This document shows, piece by piece, positions 35,944-48,600 of a stretch of DNA of 64,000 bases. Source of the stretch: Sparassis latifolia. Taxonomy: Eukaryota; Basidiomycota; Agaricomycetes; Polyporales; Sparassidaceae. The notes below the pieces were generated by a model. It was given only the letters and a program-made list of their open reading frames with translations. It was not told where the DNA came from and made no database searches. Each line of letters opens with the position of its first letter. Positions within the stretch are counted from its first letter, which is position 1. Where the stretch lies: the NCBI GenBank assembly GCA_018466975.1, contig CM031559.1, forward strand, positions 1,860,001 through 1,924,000, written 5' to 3'. Made by a program: the position numbers and the translations under genes.

Positions 35944-37386
35944 TTAGATCGCAGCAGGCGCGTGCTCCATTCCCCTACTCGCGCGCCATGTCTCGGGACC
36001 CTGGCGAAGAAAAGCATTGTCAGTTCGGACGACGCGTCAGTGCGTACACGAGATGAACGAGCAGCACATACCGTCCTATTCTTGACTCTTTGATACTTCA
36101 CCCGCCTGGCGAACCACTCCTTGGCGGTCGAGCCGGGTTGGAATTTGCCCGCTGGCGCCCGTGATACCGTTTCCGCGATGAGTTGACTCTGTTCTGCAAG
36201 AGCCCGCAGCTCGATCGAATTACTTGGCCTCAAGAAAAATACCAGAGACCAGCGCTCATAATTTCCTTGGTCTTTCGGCGGAGGACTTTACAGCAAAAAA
36301 ATTAGTATATGATGGTAGCGGATATGTGTAGCAGACTCACACCACACGATGGAGGTTTGAGCGAAGAATCCCACCGCTGAAGATTGTGAGTGCGTCCCCA
36401 ATGTTGCATATCGCATACCCGGGGATAGGCTAAGTAAATCCAATTGCAGTCAGCGACGGCTCACGTGTATGGGGAGGGCTGATTACCCTGACGTATTGCC
36501 ACTGCGCCGTGCCTGGGACTAGAACCTGCAAGCCGCCAAGACGATTGTGCAGGAAAGACTAGTCGTGATGACAAAGAAGTCAGCCACGTTTCGTGCTTGC
36601 ATCACCATGCACGCTCACCAACGAGCCAAAGTCGGTATGAGCCCCCAGAGTCGCCTTATCCTCTGAGAAGTCAACAGGGCGCGGCGGAGTCCTGATGCAC
36701 CTAGCCTCACTTCCGCTATGCTCCTCAATTGCATGCAGGTTTACAAGCGCGCCACCTGGGAGGCCGAGCCTCGTATTCAGCACGTCAATCAGTGTGTTCG
36801 TCACCTCCACCGACTTGCGTACAAAGGGAATGATGGTGGACTCCATGCGGGCATTGACCGTCGACGGGTAGATGCGGTAAACCAGCCCAGGCCATGCCAG
36901 CGCGTCGTCTTTGGCGACATTGATGAACTCTGCGGAGTCTTTCGCGCCCGTCTCATCTGTTGCACTGGCGCCTGCTGCTTTATATCTGGATACGACGTCA
37001 TCACATGAATGCTGGACGCGAGTACCCCATCGACAGTGCTCACCCGCAGGACATGCCCTCGTCGCCCTGCTCATATTTCATTTTCTCCTCCATCGTGAGC
37101 GCCATCGTCTCGGCACCCATCTCGAACATCCCGTTCACCTCTTCATCCGTTCCATGATTCTTTAAGCTATAATCAAACAAGTTTATTACGAAAACGAGCA
37201 TTTATGGCCCGAGCTGCACGATGCATAGCGGTAAACTTACTACCAGAACCCAAGCTCGGTCGCCGCCTTCCACAATTTGTCGATCTCCGAGGGATCACCG
37301 GCCCTGATCAGCTGGAAGTCGACGACGAGCAGCGGGTGAGTGGGCACGTCGTCCGGAAAGGGCGGGAAGGTCGTAAGGCCTGGCAT
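35944..37386 (-). CDS. 2-oxoglutarate/Fe(II) dioxygenase, IPNS-like, paralog B
   Basis: Tandem paralog of the gene at 33.4-34.8 kb. Seven exons (37386-37241, 37166-37044, 36985-36619, 36558-36487, 36429-36341, 36285-36072, 36000-35944) give 355 aa. Exon lengths equal those of paralog A except exon 6, which is three bases shorter. Catalytic residues are in the same positions: H206, D208, H263, R277 and S279. Differences cluster in the 150-190 region ([12 protein letters not shown] against LRKHMLGEPSG) and in exon 6, which may alter substrate choice (inference). Both genes are intact and in the same orientation about 1.1 kb apart, so each likely has its own promoter. Confidence 0.93.
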
Positions 37387-39674
37387 GGTGCCAGAGCGAT
37401 AACGGGAATGACGAGAAGGGCGTTGGAGCGGGTATCTATCAGTAGTCTTTCGTTATCAGCTGATGACGCTCACACTCCCCGCTGTACCCGCTGGTCAGTA
37501 ACAACGTCAGAGACCGCGGTCTCATGACGTACGATTTGTCTCACGAATGCGAATTAGTTGTTAGTTGTCAGCATGATATATTTAGAACAAAAGCTTACGG
37601 TCAGGCCGACGCCACGTCGATGCTCTTCCAGCTGATTACATGCAACATGTCCACAGGTCCACAGCGAAACAGCGTGGCACAGCCTGAACAACCTCCGGCG
37701 AACGCAAGTGAAGCCTTATCGGCATCTGTGTAAGCAAACATGTGGCACATGAAGGAAGACATACAGAAGTCTGCAAATCACGGTGTGATTAGGAAGTTAT
37801 CACTTCATTTGCGGTCGTGCAGAACAAGCAATAGGCAGCATCTCGAAGACGCGGCCGGAACGATTCAGCTGATCATGGACAACCGCATGCTGGCAACCTC
37901 AAGTTTCGACATACGGTGATCAGCAGTGGGCACGAGACTCTGCGTCGGAAGGTTATCACGTATTCGCAAGTACGGCACCCGGACTAGATACTTGTTCGCA
38001 GTAGCAAGCCGTCCTAGCATGCCGCAGTCGCTTGGTTTGCTGGCCCGGAAGGTGTGTATCTTTTTGGGATTTTGGCTCGGCTGAAAGCGGCCGTTCGTCG
38101 GCAACAGCCGAACCATCCGGACAGCCGGCCAGATCGAGAAAATATTTGTAGATCGTTCACCAGGATGTGTTGGACCGTCCAGAAGTTGTCGCGAGCATCT
38201 GTTCCGATGCATGAGAGACAACAGCTAAGCGAACACAAATTTTTCGTAGGTGAGTGCACTTAGTTGTACACAGCCGCCTCTCGTTCATCACATGAATCCT
38301 GTGTTCTCGTTAGATGATCATGATTTGCTCGACTTCTCTTTGAGCTTCCTGTTCACTTTTCTGCGGGCGAACCAAACTTTCTTGACAAACAGCGATGACT
38401 TGCACAGCCTATGGTACGGTAGAGCGTCACTGCATTCGGAGATCAACTCGGACGGAGCTCCGCCATGACCCACTTGCACTCAGCCTGAAGCTTATTTTGA
38501 AAGCAAATCGACCCACTGAGTTCTCGTCGATGACGAAGCACTGTGCGATGATCGTGCTGAGCACCATGACTAGTTGCGACCATCATGATACTCCCGGTTA
38601 AGCTTCTGTCAGGCTGAGACGTCGTCGTTGCATCTCTGGCCTCCTCTCCTGCACTGGCCTTTCCCCAACGCCCACTCCTTTGCCGTCCAACCCCGCCTTG
38701 GGCTCTGTTGACTTATATCCACACAATACACGATTCATTTCCGCTGATTTCTCATGCCAAGTTGGCTCAACCGTTGATAACGTTCTGCTGCAATTCATCC
38801 AGAATACTTGGCGGGTTCGAACTTCGTCTGTACTGTATCGGCGTCTCGGTCCTAGAATAGTACAGCGCTCCTACCCGCGTCCATTGCTGAGGCGTACGTA
38901 CACTTGAGCACGAGACTCAGCTGCGTAACGGTATGCTGCCTAATCTCTCGTCCCCTGCATTCCGATGCGTGGCTCTCGCTAGGTCACCATCCCGATGCGC
39001 CACGGCGCAACGCTGTTCATCCGCGGTGTCCGACTCGGCTGGTTTCTCCACCGTCTACTGCTGTGGCACGGCACTCCAATTAGGTTCATCACTGTGCATT
39101 CCCGAAAATCTTACCCGGCACTTCACATGACTCCTTTGGACTCAGTAAAACATCTGCATTCAAGGCGACGTCGGCTGTACACTACATTCGCTGAATACTA
39201 GTACACATCGGTGCTGGTGATACAGAATGGTACTGGTACGGAATAGTTCTTTCAATGTCAAATCATTACGAAAGCGGGGAAGTAAGGAATCGAGACAATG
39301 GAAGCGGCATTCGAAATATCAGAGCAATCCAGCAAGAGGCGAATCCAGCAGAGCAAATCAGCATGGGAAGACAGCGATACAGAGCGGCGCAATGAGATCA
39401 TTGTCCAAGCAATGCCCTCGTGAGCATATCAAAATATAGCAGGAGAAGGGGTAGCGAACAAAACACCGAGGGGGATGAGAAGTGGAGACGCAAACGCAGG
39501 GTACGTAGATCGAAGCTGGACGGGCGCAAAGATTAAAGTTGAAGTTGAACAGCGTGCTCTCCATCACGGCACGATCGCAGTGCGCCGCAGTGACTCCATT
39601 TGTAATTCGTCCATGCGTACCCTGGGCCCCTGATGTACTGCGCCAGAGCATGCGGCATGACGAACCGAGCGAAT
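37387..39674. other. Intergenic region, no recognised gene
   Basis: Frames up to about 118 codons on both strands (near 37865-38221), without known motifs or exon chains. It should contain the promoter of dioxygenase B and the 3' UTR of C2H2 gene 2. Confidence 0.5.
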
Positions 39675-41422
39675 CTAGCTCGAACGCCAGCGCTCGCGCT
39701 CGCGTTCGTACTCGACGCGCTCCCTCGCATACGGTGAGCGAGACGGGAGGGACTCGGGGAACGCAGGCCGGAGCGCGGTAGATATCGTCACAGTGCATGT
39801 ACACCCGGGGATCGTGCAGCTTGAACTCGACGTGGAGGTCGAGCGATCCCGGAGATTGGGTGCGGTCTGCGACTGCGACTGCGCCAGCCGGCGAGCCTGT
39901 TCATTATGATATCGCGGCGTCGGCGACGAGCGCGAGCGCACGCGGTACCGGTCGGTGCGCACGCACGATTCAGGTCGCTGCGCGTACGCGCTGACCGAGC
40001 CCTCATCCACTTTATAGTCGTACGCATGGGACTGCTCATTTGTGCGTGCATCCGCGGCACGTCGCTCCTCCTCTGGGTCGGAGTAGTAGGACGACGGCGG
40101 AGAGGTGTGCGAGGAGCTGGAGGCGGTAGACGGGAGGTGCTGCGTGTACGGATCCTCTGGCGAGGCAGACGCGGAGATAGAGGGGGATGCCGAGGGCGGG
40201 CGGACAAGCTTGGCAACGGTGTCCCGCCGCCGTGTCGTAAGGTGGTTACGGTAGTGTCGTCGCATATTCTGAGTTGACATTGAATGTGCGGTTGCAGCCG
40301 GGATACCGACAGACGAACGCTATTTTATCGGAGAATTTTCAGTCAGTGCTCGCGATGGGCCGAGGAGATAAGGGCGTACGTTTCGCTCCTGTATGTGTGT
40401 TGACGTGGATATTTAGGCTGCTCGGACGGTTGAACCGCTTGTGACAATGCGGGCAACGGTGTCGGCGCTCTTCCGAGCTGGCACCGTGCTCTGGTAGCAA
40501 ATGTTGCTGAGCTGGCCTCTGTGGCGTTCGGATGTTGCTTGGAACATTTGGCACCGATAGGTAGGTATTCGCAGCGTAGTTCGACAGGTAGCCGTAGGCA
40601 GGCTCGGCCGCACTCGAATGGCCGTCGGGGTTCGAGCGCGCTGAGATTGCGAGAGAAGGAGGCATTGTCGCCGGCTGGGCGTTCAGCTGTACGCGAAATG
40701 TCGGGCGCGCCTTGGTGATGGACGCGAGCACGGAGTCAGCGGAAGACGCTGGCGGGTAGCCCAATGCGCCAGCTGTGGGTACGCGCGGCGGGACGGCAGG
40801 ATCGTCGCTGGAAGCCACGTTCTCGAGGCGAGCAGTCAGCGGATGCGGCCGGAGGACATCAAAGGAATAGGAGGCGGCTACCTGCGATGATGTGGCTGCG
40901 TGACCCGGGCGCGTAGATCCACTTGCGTTGGGGTCTCCCCGGGCGTCGGGCACGCAGCAGCTGCCGAGGCATTGTTGGCTGCCGCCATGGGCGTGCGCGC
41001 TTACGAACGCGGATGGTGTGGCGTAGGTCGGGAATGCCTGCGAGCATGCCCGATCATTGATGCTGGGAACGTGATCGCGTACATTGGGCATGGACGCAAA
41101 TCCAGACGATGGCAATGTTCGTGGGGAATGCACCTGACAAAGACAAAGAAAAATGAGAAAGTGTTAGTACGAAATGGAGCGGGATGGAGCTGCAGATGCT
41201 CACTGCAGAATGATTATTTGTGCTAGGTGGACCGCACACGCCAGGATCAGCGGGAGAAGTCGACGAAGGATACCTGAAGGTACCCGCTGGTGGTATAGTC
41301 ATGAGATGTTCTGCGATCGAAATGAGGTTCAATAACGCGATGTCGTGCGCAGTGAACTGACCTGGAAACAATTCGTTGATGCTCGGCAGGGTGATCTTGC
41401 ACTGCGAGCGTTGCTGAGCCAT
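39675..41422 (-). CDS. C2H2 zinc-finger transcription factor, paralog 2, with a 1-nt frameshift
   Basis: Four exons (41422-41362, 41310-41204, 41133-40380, 40319-39675) would give about 520 aa. It begins ITLPSINELFPEH, shares the 61-nt first exon and the intron after the finger-1 linker with the other two paralogs, but has a much longer, Ser/Ala/Pro-rich middle. Finger 1 is C283/C286/H299/H303 (CPHCHKRFNRPSSLNIH...). Finger 2 starts CRYPGCNRTFNVNS, but one extra base near 40269 shifts the frame before NMRRHYRNH. Both sides stay open, 39675 being the next stop. Either finger 2 and the C-terminus are lost or the base is a sequence error. The tail is rich in Ser and Arg. Confidence 0.8.
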
Positions 41423-41493
41423 GGCGGAGAGGAGTGGCGGGGAGATGTGGCGCAGCTGGAAGAGGGGAGGAGGGCGGTAGGCTGGATGCGCGA

Positions 41494-41503
41494 CTTATAT
41501 AGA
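41494..41503 (-). promoter_or_regulatory. TATA box of C2H2 gene 2
   Basis: TCTATATAAG on the minus strand about 75 bp before the start codon. Confidence 0.55.
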
Positions 41504-41681
41504 TATTTCAACCCGCTGTACACAGCCGAAAATCGGACGCGTCAAATATCGAGATTTGCAAATGAAAAAATGCTTCCACAGATCTTGCTGGATCCGGAAG
41601 GTCGATGGGCAGAGGAGATGCCGTCCTTCGGGGCGCCCGTAATTTTCGGCGAGGAGGCGTCCAATTGGCTCACCTAACCCT

Positions 41682-42788
41682 ATGCCAGTCATTATATTCA
41701 TATCCCGAATACTCCTCACATGCGGCGACTGTCGACTCATCGCACAAATCAACCTCCGCGAGGCAGCCCATCTCATGATTTTCGCAGTCCGGCGCCACAT
41801 CCGTATCCCGGAGCCTGGCACACTGCACCCAAGAACCACAGCTGAGAATCAACTGAGGTGTCTCCATTCAGCCATCCGGTGGCACTTCGCCGCCCCATCC
41901 ACCACGCGCACGACCGTGACCGTGGCCATCTCCGGACGCGAGCTGCGATCCACATTCCGAATGGGTGTAATCAGCGTGCGACCCGGAGAGTTGCGCCCTG
42001 CCCATCTTGCGCCCGTCCGTCTTCGAAATACCAGCGTATCGCTGGCAGAGGATGGTCTGACGATACCCACCGATGGGACCTACCTGCGCCCATCGTCGCC
42101 CTTGCCCTCGAGGCACGCGGACCACGGCACCCGTCCTACGCCGCACCCTCAAAACACGTGTGCCAGACTGATGACAAGCACAGCGCGTCCAGTGGCGGAC
42201 TCTTCGAAAGGTCCGAGCGCAACTGCCACGTTCAACATGCTCTGCACAAATCAGGCTGTTGATCAGGGAGATATGGAAACGTGTAACCACGCCGGGCGGC
42301 TGACCGCGAGACGCCCGTCGATGCACGGGCCAACGCCACTCATATCGTCCGGATTTTCAACGCCGGCCGGAAATGGGGTCTACGTCCGGGCTCGCCGACT
42401 CCCCAGCGTTGCAGCAAGATATCCATATACAGCCCAACAGGCGACGGAGGGCGGAGATCAGGCGGGGAAGCCAGTGGCACGGACACCAGGAGGCCCATCG
42501 CGCTGTCCCGCAACGCTCCCCTCGCGGCAACAACGATTGACAAACCGGGAAGCTCGCCGCGGATGGGATTGTCGTGATCGCCCTCTGCTTGATCTGTCAC
42601 CTCGTGCGAATGCAGCAATTACGTCCCGAGCTCGGCTGCGTTGCAAGTACCATAATGATCTTAACACGCGGTCCGTACTAGCAAGGAAGATCCGGCACCG
42701 AAAATGCATTCGCAGTTGCGCTGTGAATATTGCCATGGAAAGTCGTTTCTGTGCTTTGCCTTTGCAGTTAAACGTCGCCAGTACTTGA
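41682..42788 (+). CDS. Hypothetical 368-aa ORF, doubtful
   Basis: The longest unassigned single-exon frame, divergent from C2H2 gene 2 and beginning about 180 bp upstream of its TATA box. I recognise no domain. The composition is Arg/Pro/Ser/Thr-rich with no hydrophobic core, as expected of a chance frame in GC-rich DNA. The opposite strand is also open for over 150 codons. It could be an orphan gene, but it may simply be the long promoter of the transcription factor. Confidence 0.2.
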   Translation: MPVIIFISRILLTCGDCRLIAQINLREAAHLMIFAVRRHIRIPEPGTLHPRTTAENQLRCLHSAIRWHFAAPSTTRTTVTVAISGRELRSTFRMGVISVRPGELRPAHLAPVRLRNTSVSLAEDGLTIPTDGTYLRPSSPLPSRHADHGTRPTPHPQNTCARLMTSTARPVADSSKGPSATATFNMLCTNQAVDQGDMETCNHAGRLTARRPSMHGPTPLISSGFSTPAGNGVYVRARRLPSVAARYPYTAQQATEGGDQAGKPVARTPGGPSRCPATLPSRQQRLTNREARRGWDCRDRPLLDLSPRANAAITSRARLRCKYHNDLNTRSVLARKIRHRKCIRSCAVNIAMESRFCALPLQLNVAST

Positions 42789-45270
42789 TGAGGGAATGCA
42801 GGCCCGACGCGTAATGAAGCTCAAATTCGGCGATACAGCGTAGCCGAAACCTTGGAGAGCAAGGCCCAGCGCCAGCGCCACACCAGGATTAGGGCTGCCT
42901 CGCCGCTGGTCTTCTATGCCAAAACCAGTCAGCTATCGTGCAGATCCGCATGGCGTGTACGTAGTACGGCAGTAGGTTCGTCATCTACAAGGCTTGAAGA
43001 GTGCAGATATCTCCGCAAGTGGTGTCAGGTGAGGCGGAAGAAGCAGCTGCGACCTGGGAACCTGGGACTCTGGTGTTCAGCTAACTGTGAGGATGGCGAA
43101 AAGAAGATGGCCAACGGGGGCAATCATGCGCAGCACGCTACTCGAATGACAGAGTTTGAAGTTTGCTCTTGCTAGCCTCGGGTATCCTATCAATCAGCAC
43201 AGAGCTCAGAAGCTCGGGGAGAACTATCTCGCAGTGGCAATTTGCGAGTGAATCGCGCGATGGTTGCCAGAGAATGTGATAAATGCTAGAATGGGTGGCA
43301 AAAATGCCGACAAAATCGCACATGACGCAACCACACTAGTGCCACCACGCACAAATGATTTCCAAGCGCAGTGGACCACTGCCGGGTTGAACGAATAGTG
43401 GTTAAGCTGACCACGTCGAACACCTCGTGGCTAGGCACGCGTCAATCACGTGATGTGGACGAAAAGTTCGGCACTGAAAGGAAATGCCGGAGCACGCTGA
43501 TCTTGATCCACTTGTGATACTCTTGTGATCAACGCACGTCCGAAAAAGGAAATCTTCTAGCGCCTCTTAGCGCTCTTGTAGCGCTCGGAAGCTGAGTTCA
43601 ACCGCTTTCGCTCTCCGTGTTCTCAGACTCAACTTCGCAAGTTCTCCGCGTCTCGTACAGCCTCAGATTTGAAGCTCCGCCAGCGCTGTTTGGTGGACTG
43701 CTCGGGGCAGCTGAATCGCCGCCTGAGAGATATGGCGCCGCGTGGCTGGAGAGCACGTAGATTCTGTGGGCGCGGGAGCATTCTGCGGAAGCAAAGTTTA
43801 GATTGGAAAGCGGTGGACAATATGTCTGCACTGATCGATATTATTGATCGATAGCTGCGATCAGTCTTGCTGTCCTGGAGCCTTAGTAGAGCACGGTGTG
43901 GACAGTGAGCAACTTATTCTGAACACACTTACAAACTGTTTACCCTGTTCCTCATTATTAAATTTGCCAGTGTTCTTAGGTTTGCACAGCGAGAATAACG
44001 TGCAGGTGGCGACTTCGCGCGAGCCAACTTGAACAAGCCTCTGACACTGATTGCACGATAAGACGGGGTAGTGCACCGTCGCATGGGCACTGTATATCGC
44101 TGCACTAAGCTCACCTTCCGTGCACTTCCAAAATATGACCCCGCGTACTACTCCTTCCCAGTGTTCTTCTCTCCGGAGAAGTCGCTTCGGACACACCTAG
44201 CCATCTCGGAATGACCCTCGCTACCACCGTGGTGCCCGTTCACGCAGTGCTCGTGAAAACGTGATTTTCTATCTCATGCTAGCCCCCCTGAACGTGGCTT
44301 GCGGGTGTGGCGCGCTGGGTGAGTACAGGCGCTTCTTCGGCGCTTTCGCGATCTCCATTATTCTCCGCTCCAAGGGCGCTATGCATGAATCGAGAAACCA
44401 CGGTATTTGCATATTTGTGGCTATTCCCATTACCCATTCATTGGTCGCCGTCGCCCACGTCGGTATGGGCAGTGACGGTATTTCACCGAAAGAAGTTCTG
44501 TCTTGCCATTCAAAACTCGAGCGTCTCAGCTCACAGTCGTATCCGACGGCTTCAGCCTTTAAGGAGATACATGTCCTCCATGCAGACACTACTGCTACTG
44601 CTGAACTATCGCAAGTTGAGACTCATCGCCCTTCGCCCTCGCCGGACGGTCTCTCATCAGAGGCCGCTGTCGACGGGCCGGAAATCTCCGGAAGCCGCCA
44701 CTTCTTATTGCAGACGATCCAGATCTGCATCACTGAATCCGGGAAGATTCCATAACACAGTTATAACGAGTGTATTCTACATAACGCCTGTAACTGTTAC
44801 AGCCAGCGCTACGATGGGTTATATGGCTGAGCAATTGCCCAACGACATAATCCAATATAACAACAGCATTAGTCGCAGGGCATTATAAACACAGTCAGAT
44901 CTAGATGCAGAAAAATATATGTCACGGTTTCGACTGACATATAGATGGTAATTGGATTCCTCATGTTCCGGGAAGATGCACACATCTTGCACAGAAATCT
45001 TTCCAACATATGCATTCAAACCATTTACATAGTAAAACTAGACTAAGCAGTGCTAGAACATTTCACACACTACCGACAATTCTCGATGCATCCAGAATTC
45101 TCTGCAGCCCCACATGCATGCCCTGTCATGGCTCACCTGAGCGCCGCCCGTTGCACGCAAGCCTTCAAATGGCTGCAGCTGCAACTTGAGGAATTAAGCT
45201 GAACAGCAGGTTAATTAATGACGCACCCGAATTCGAATCAAGCGACACAACTCAAACGAAACACACCACA
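42789..45270. other. Region without a recognised gene
   Basis: Overlapping frames of 60-190 codons (the longest at 44307-44888, +) have no motif I know. No transposon ends or RNA genes seen. Confidence 0.5.
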
Positions 45271-45278
45271 TACCAATA

Positions 45279-45610
45279 ACTGGAGCGCGCACACCTGCCT
45301 GTTTTCAATGACGCAGTGTCAGCAAGGTGACGACACTTCACAGTTCACGAGAGAATACAAAATACGAAACGCACCGCATACTACTAACCGGAGCGAGAAC
45401 ACCTACCTCTTTTCGACGACACAGTGTCAGTAAGAACCCACTTCCGGGTAGAGATACAAGGCTACTTGCCTCATACTTACGAGCACACTGTAGAGTACTA
45501 CTAACTGGAGTGAGAACACCTACCTCTTTTCGACGCAGGGTCGGTAAGAACACACTTCCGGGCAGAGATACAGGGTTACTTGCCTCATACTTACAAGCGC
45601 ACTGTAGAGT
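45279..45610. repeat. About 110-bp tandem repeat, three diverged copies
   Basis: The landmark AACTGGAG(T/C)G(A/C)G..CACCT(A/G)CCT starts near 45279, 45388 and 45504. The last two copies are close (CACCTACCTCTTTTCGACG, then TTCCGGG(T/C)AGAGATAC). No coding function is inferred. Confidence 0.75.
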
Positions 45611-48600
45611 AAAATCGTCAACAGATGAAGGCCATTGGTGAAGCGGCGAAGGAAATCAGCGCAGAGTTCGCGTCTTTTATGCCGACAGCAGGACTATGCT
45701 GACAAAACAAATTTCAACGGGTAGGCTCCGAGGAACACACCTCGACTCAGCCCAGTGTGGTCGTCAGATGGAGACATATTTATCGAAAGCAGCCCGCGAG
45801 TGAGGCTGAAGCTCCGAACATGCCTGGAAGTTGGTCGAGAGTCTCTTGAGATTTGGAGACCCGTGTCACGGCTATCACAAAATGTCACAGTGTGTCACGC
45901 GGAGTATCGCGGTGACGTGGATCCCATTCCGGCAAAATATTTTGCCTCCATTGTGAGCCAGAAACAATATGGGCTGCAATTTCAATCACCTGTGTATTGC
46001 CTTACAATTTTTGGCTAGGTCATGTAAGCGTTACAAATGGTAGAAATGTTGCTGGTGCATTATGCAGTACCCAAGTCTTCCGGATGGGTTGTGACTGATG
46101 TGACGCTCTGTGATTCTTTCCCGGTTCCAGTGATGTGGTTGCATTGTCCAACCGCTTCTCCCGTCGAGGTGGAAATGTGGGATCAACGAGGATCCTGGAT
46201 GTACGCCTCGCCTGTGATCTCTGTATGTTCTCTCCGTGGACAAATTAATCGTCTGATTTTCGCGATTTGCTGTTTTCCGCAGGATCAACGTCTGTGAGCT
46301 CCACCCAGCGGTAGTGATCTGAACTTCGCATAAACGCCTTGAAGTTCGGGCCATTGTCAAGCCCCGTACTTCACGGGTCGATAATCCCCTTCTTTCCCTC
46401 TCATGATGTGCCAGAGGGACCGAATCGCGATTGTATTCCCCAACGGGCTTTCCGGTTATTGTTGCGGCATAGGATCATGTTGCGGGATTGACGTATACGG
46501 AGAATCAGGCATTGTCGGACATGCGTAAATGGCGTGTCGACAAAGGTATGTTTCCTGTTGGAAGAGGTCTACTGCTTGCGGAAGTCCGATGTCCATCGGA
46601 GCTACAGGAGGACGGTCGCGCAACTGGGTACTCTTCTATTCAGCGGCATCTGGCCACCTCCGTTAACGCGGACCCCGTGGATATGGGTGCTTTCCATGAT
46701 CTCATACGATGGTTCATTTGGGCTCGTCATGGTCTGACACTCATGCACGAGTACACATTTCATCTGCAGGACTCATGCCGCAGTAACAGTCATGCTGATG
46801 TTTTTCCTTAGAACTACAGCACATGCCAGTGACCAAACACCGTCGTCAATAATCATTTTTTCTCACCTGGACACAATACCCGTTTGTAATTGGATACGCC
46901 GACTCTGTTACTCGGTGCCAAGTCTCCCCAATTCTCCCAACTAGCTGCGGAATGCTCAGCGACGAGTGCTCATGAATTTACTTGTGCAAAGGATCCTGCC
47001 AGTGTCGCTAAGTCAACGCCGTTCCCAGAAACGCTAATAACACCGGTGCCGGCCTTAGCACGCCGTCGTAGTTTTCAAGGCCGCAGTCTTCTATTCACAC
47101 ACTGGAGAAGACGAGGAAGATATATAGAGGAGGTGGATCTTATTTATCGAGGCTCTACGCGGGTGAGATCAAAGTGCCTTTGTCAGTTTCTTCCGATTCT
47201 GATCGGGATCGAACGCGCACGCCACTAAGCGCCCATGAGTTTGCGTCTACCACAGGACTCTCCACGAGCTCTGGGTTCTCCTCTTGCAAGCTCAAGATGA
47301 TTCGATCTGATCTACCCGGTATTCTCTTACTCGATGCCAATTTTGACCGAAGCCGATTTTCAACTTCATCAGCGCTATTGTTCCAGCCATACATACTACG
47401 ACCTCGGCGCGACATTCCCTGTGCCGGCGGATCTTTTTCAGCGCGAACCGCTACCTGTGGCCCTCGGATTGTCTGTACACCAACCGTGTTCACTTGTTTT
47501 TATCTGGTTGCATGGACTCTGTCTGCTCCCGCGCGCTGTTATTGCCATCAAGTCGGTCCGGAAGGAACACGGTGCGCTTCGATGGTCGAAAGTTACTGCA
47601 ATAGGTGGGCCCGAGGAGATTAGAATCTCCGACACTGTGCGCCGAGCCTGCAGGCGTCGTTTCATCTGACCTTGTAGCCGACTGCCTGCCACTGGCGCAC
47701 TACTATGCCACCTGCCTGTTGTTGAGGTAATTAGTGAGCTTTCTCCGTTCTATCCATCTGATGTTCAGTGCGCAGTAGTCTGGATGCGCGAAGCGCCTTA
47801 TTGCTGAGCGAGCGAATTCTTTATATTTGATAAATTCGTGAATCAGAAGGCCGTTGCAAATCCGCCAGTTGGAGGCAGATTTTACCTTTGTCGAGCTTCG
47901 TGCAGTGGGACAGGTATTTCGGCACTATGACGCTGCATGGCGCGGTTGATTCTAGTTTTCTAGAAGTGCACCCGCTCAATGGAGCGCACACGCACAGGCA
48001 TCTCGTAACTCCGGCTAGAACAGGCCTTACGACTTCCATCATGACTCACAATGCACGTACACAGGATCAAGTCACACAGGCTGATTCGGAACGAATCACA
48101 ACCTGCTGATATGACTGGCAGTAGGACCTCAAATCAATTCGCAGATATTCCTGCCGCGAGAATGGAGCTGGATGAACTATGGAACTTCGGTGCTCAGATG
48201 GCAGACCGTACTACCTCACTTTACCTGGCGCTGATATCGCGGGGTGCGTCACCCTTCATCGTGCTGTGCATTTCCAGAAGCTAATCGTCACATCGACCGA
48301 ACTTCTCAAATTGCATTCGAGAGAATGCAGTACCCTGTTTTTCTTTCGACGGAAAGCAGTATGTTCTTTTTTTGCTCAAGATGATCTTACTGGCGTGTTC
48401 GTGATACATTGCTAGCTCAATCTTGACTTATCACCGAACGCACACTGCAACCGCTGATACAAGCAGGCCTATGCGTTGTGTCTTGTGATGTTCCATATTC
48501 TGACTGCTATGATGTGTGCAACGTCCGAATCATTCACGAAATTTTTTTGTTCTCGACCGACAGCTCGGGTATTCTCGTCCTCCTGAACGCCCCTATGATT

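Noticed and set aside
38800..38830. tRNA B box (GGGTTCGAAC)
   Set aside because: No A box or foldable tRNA lies upstream at the right distance.
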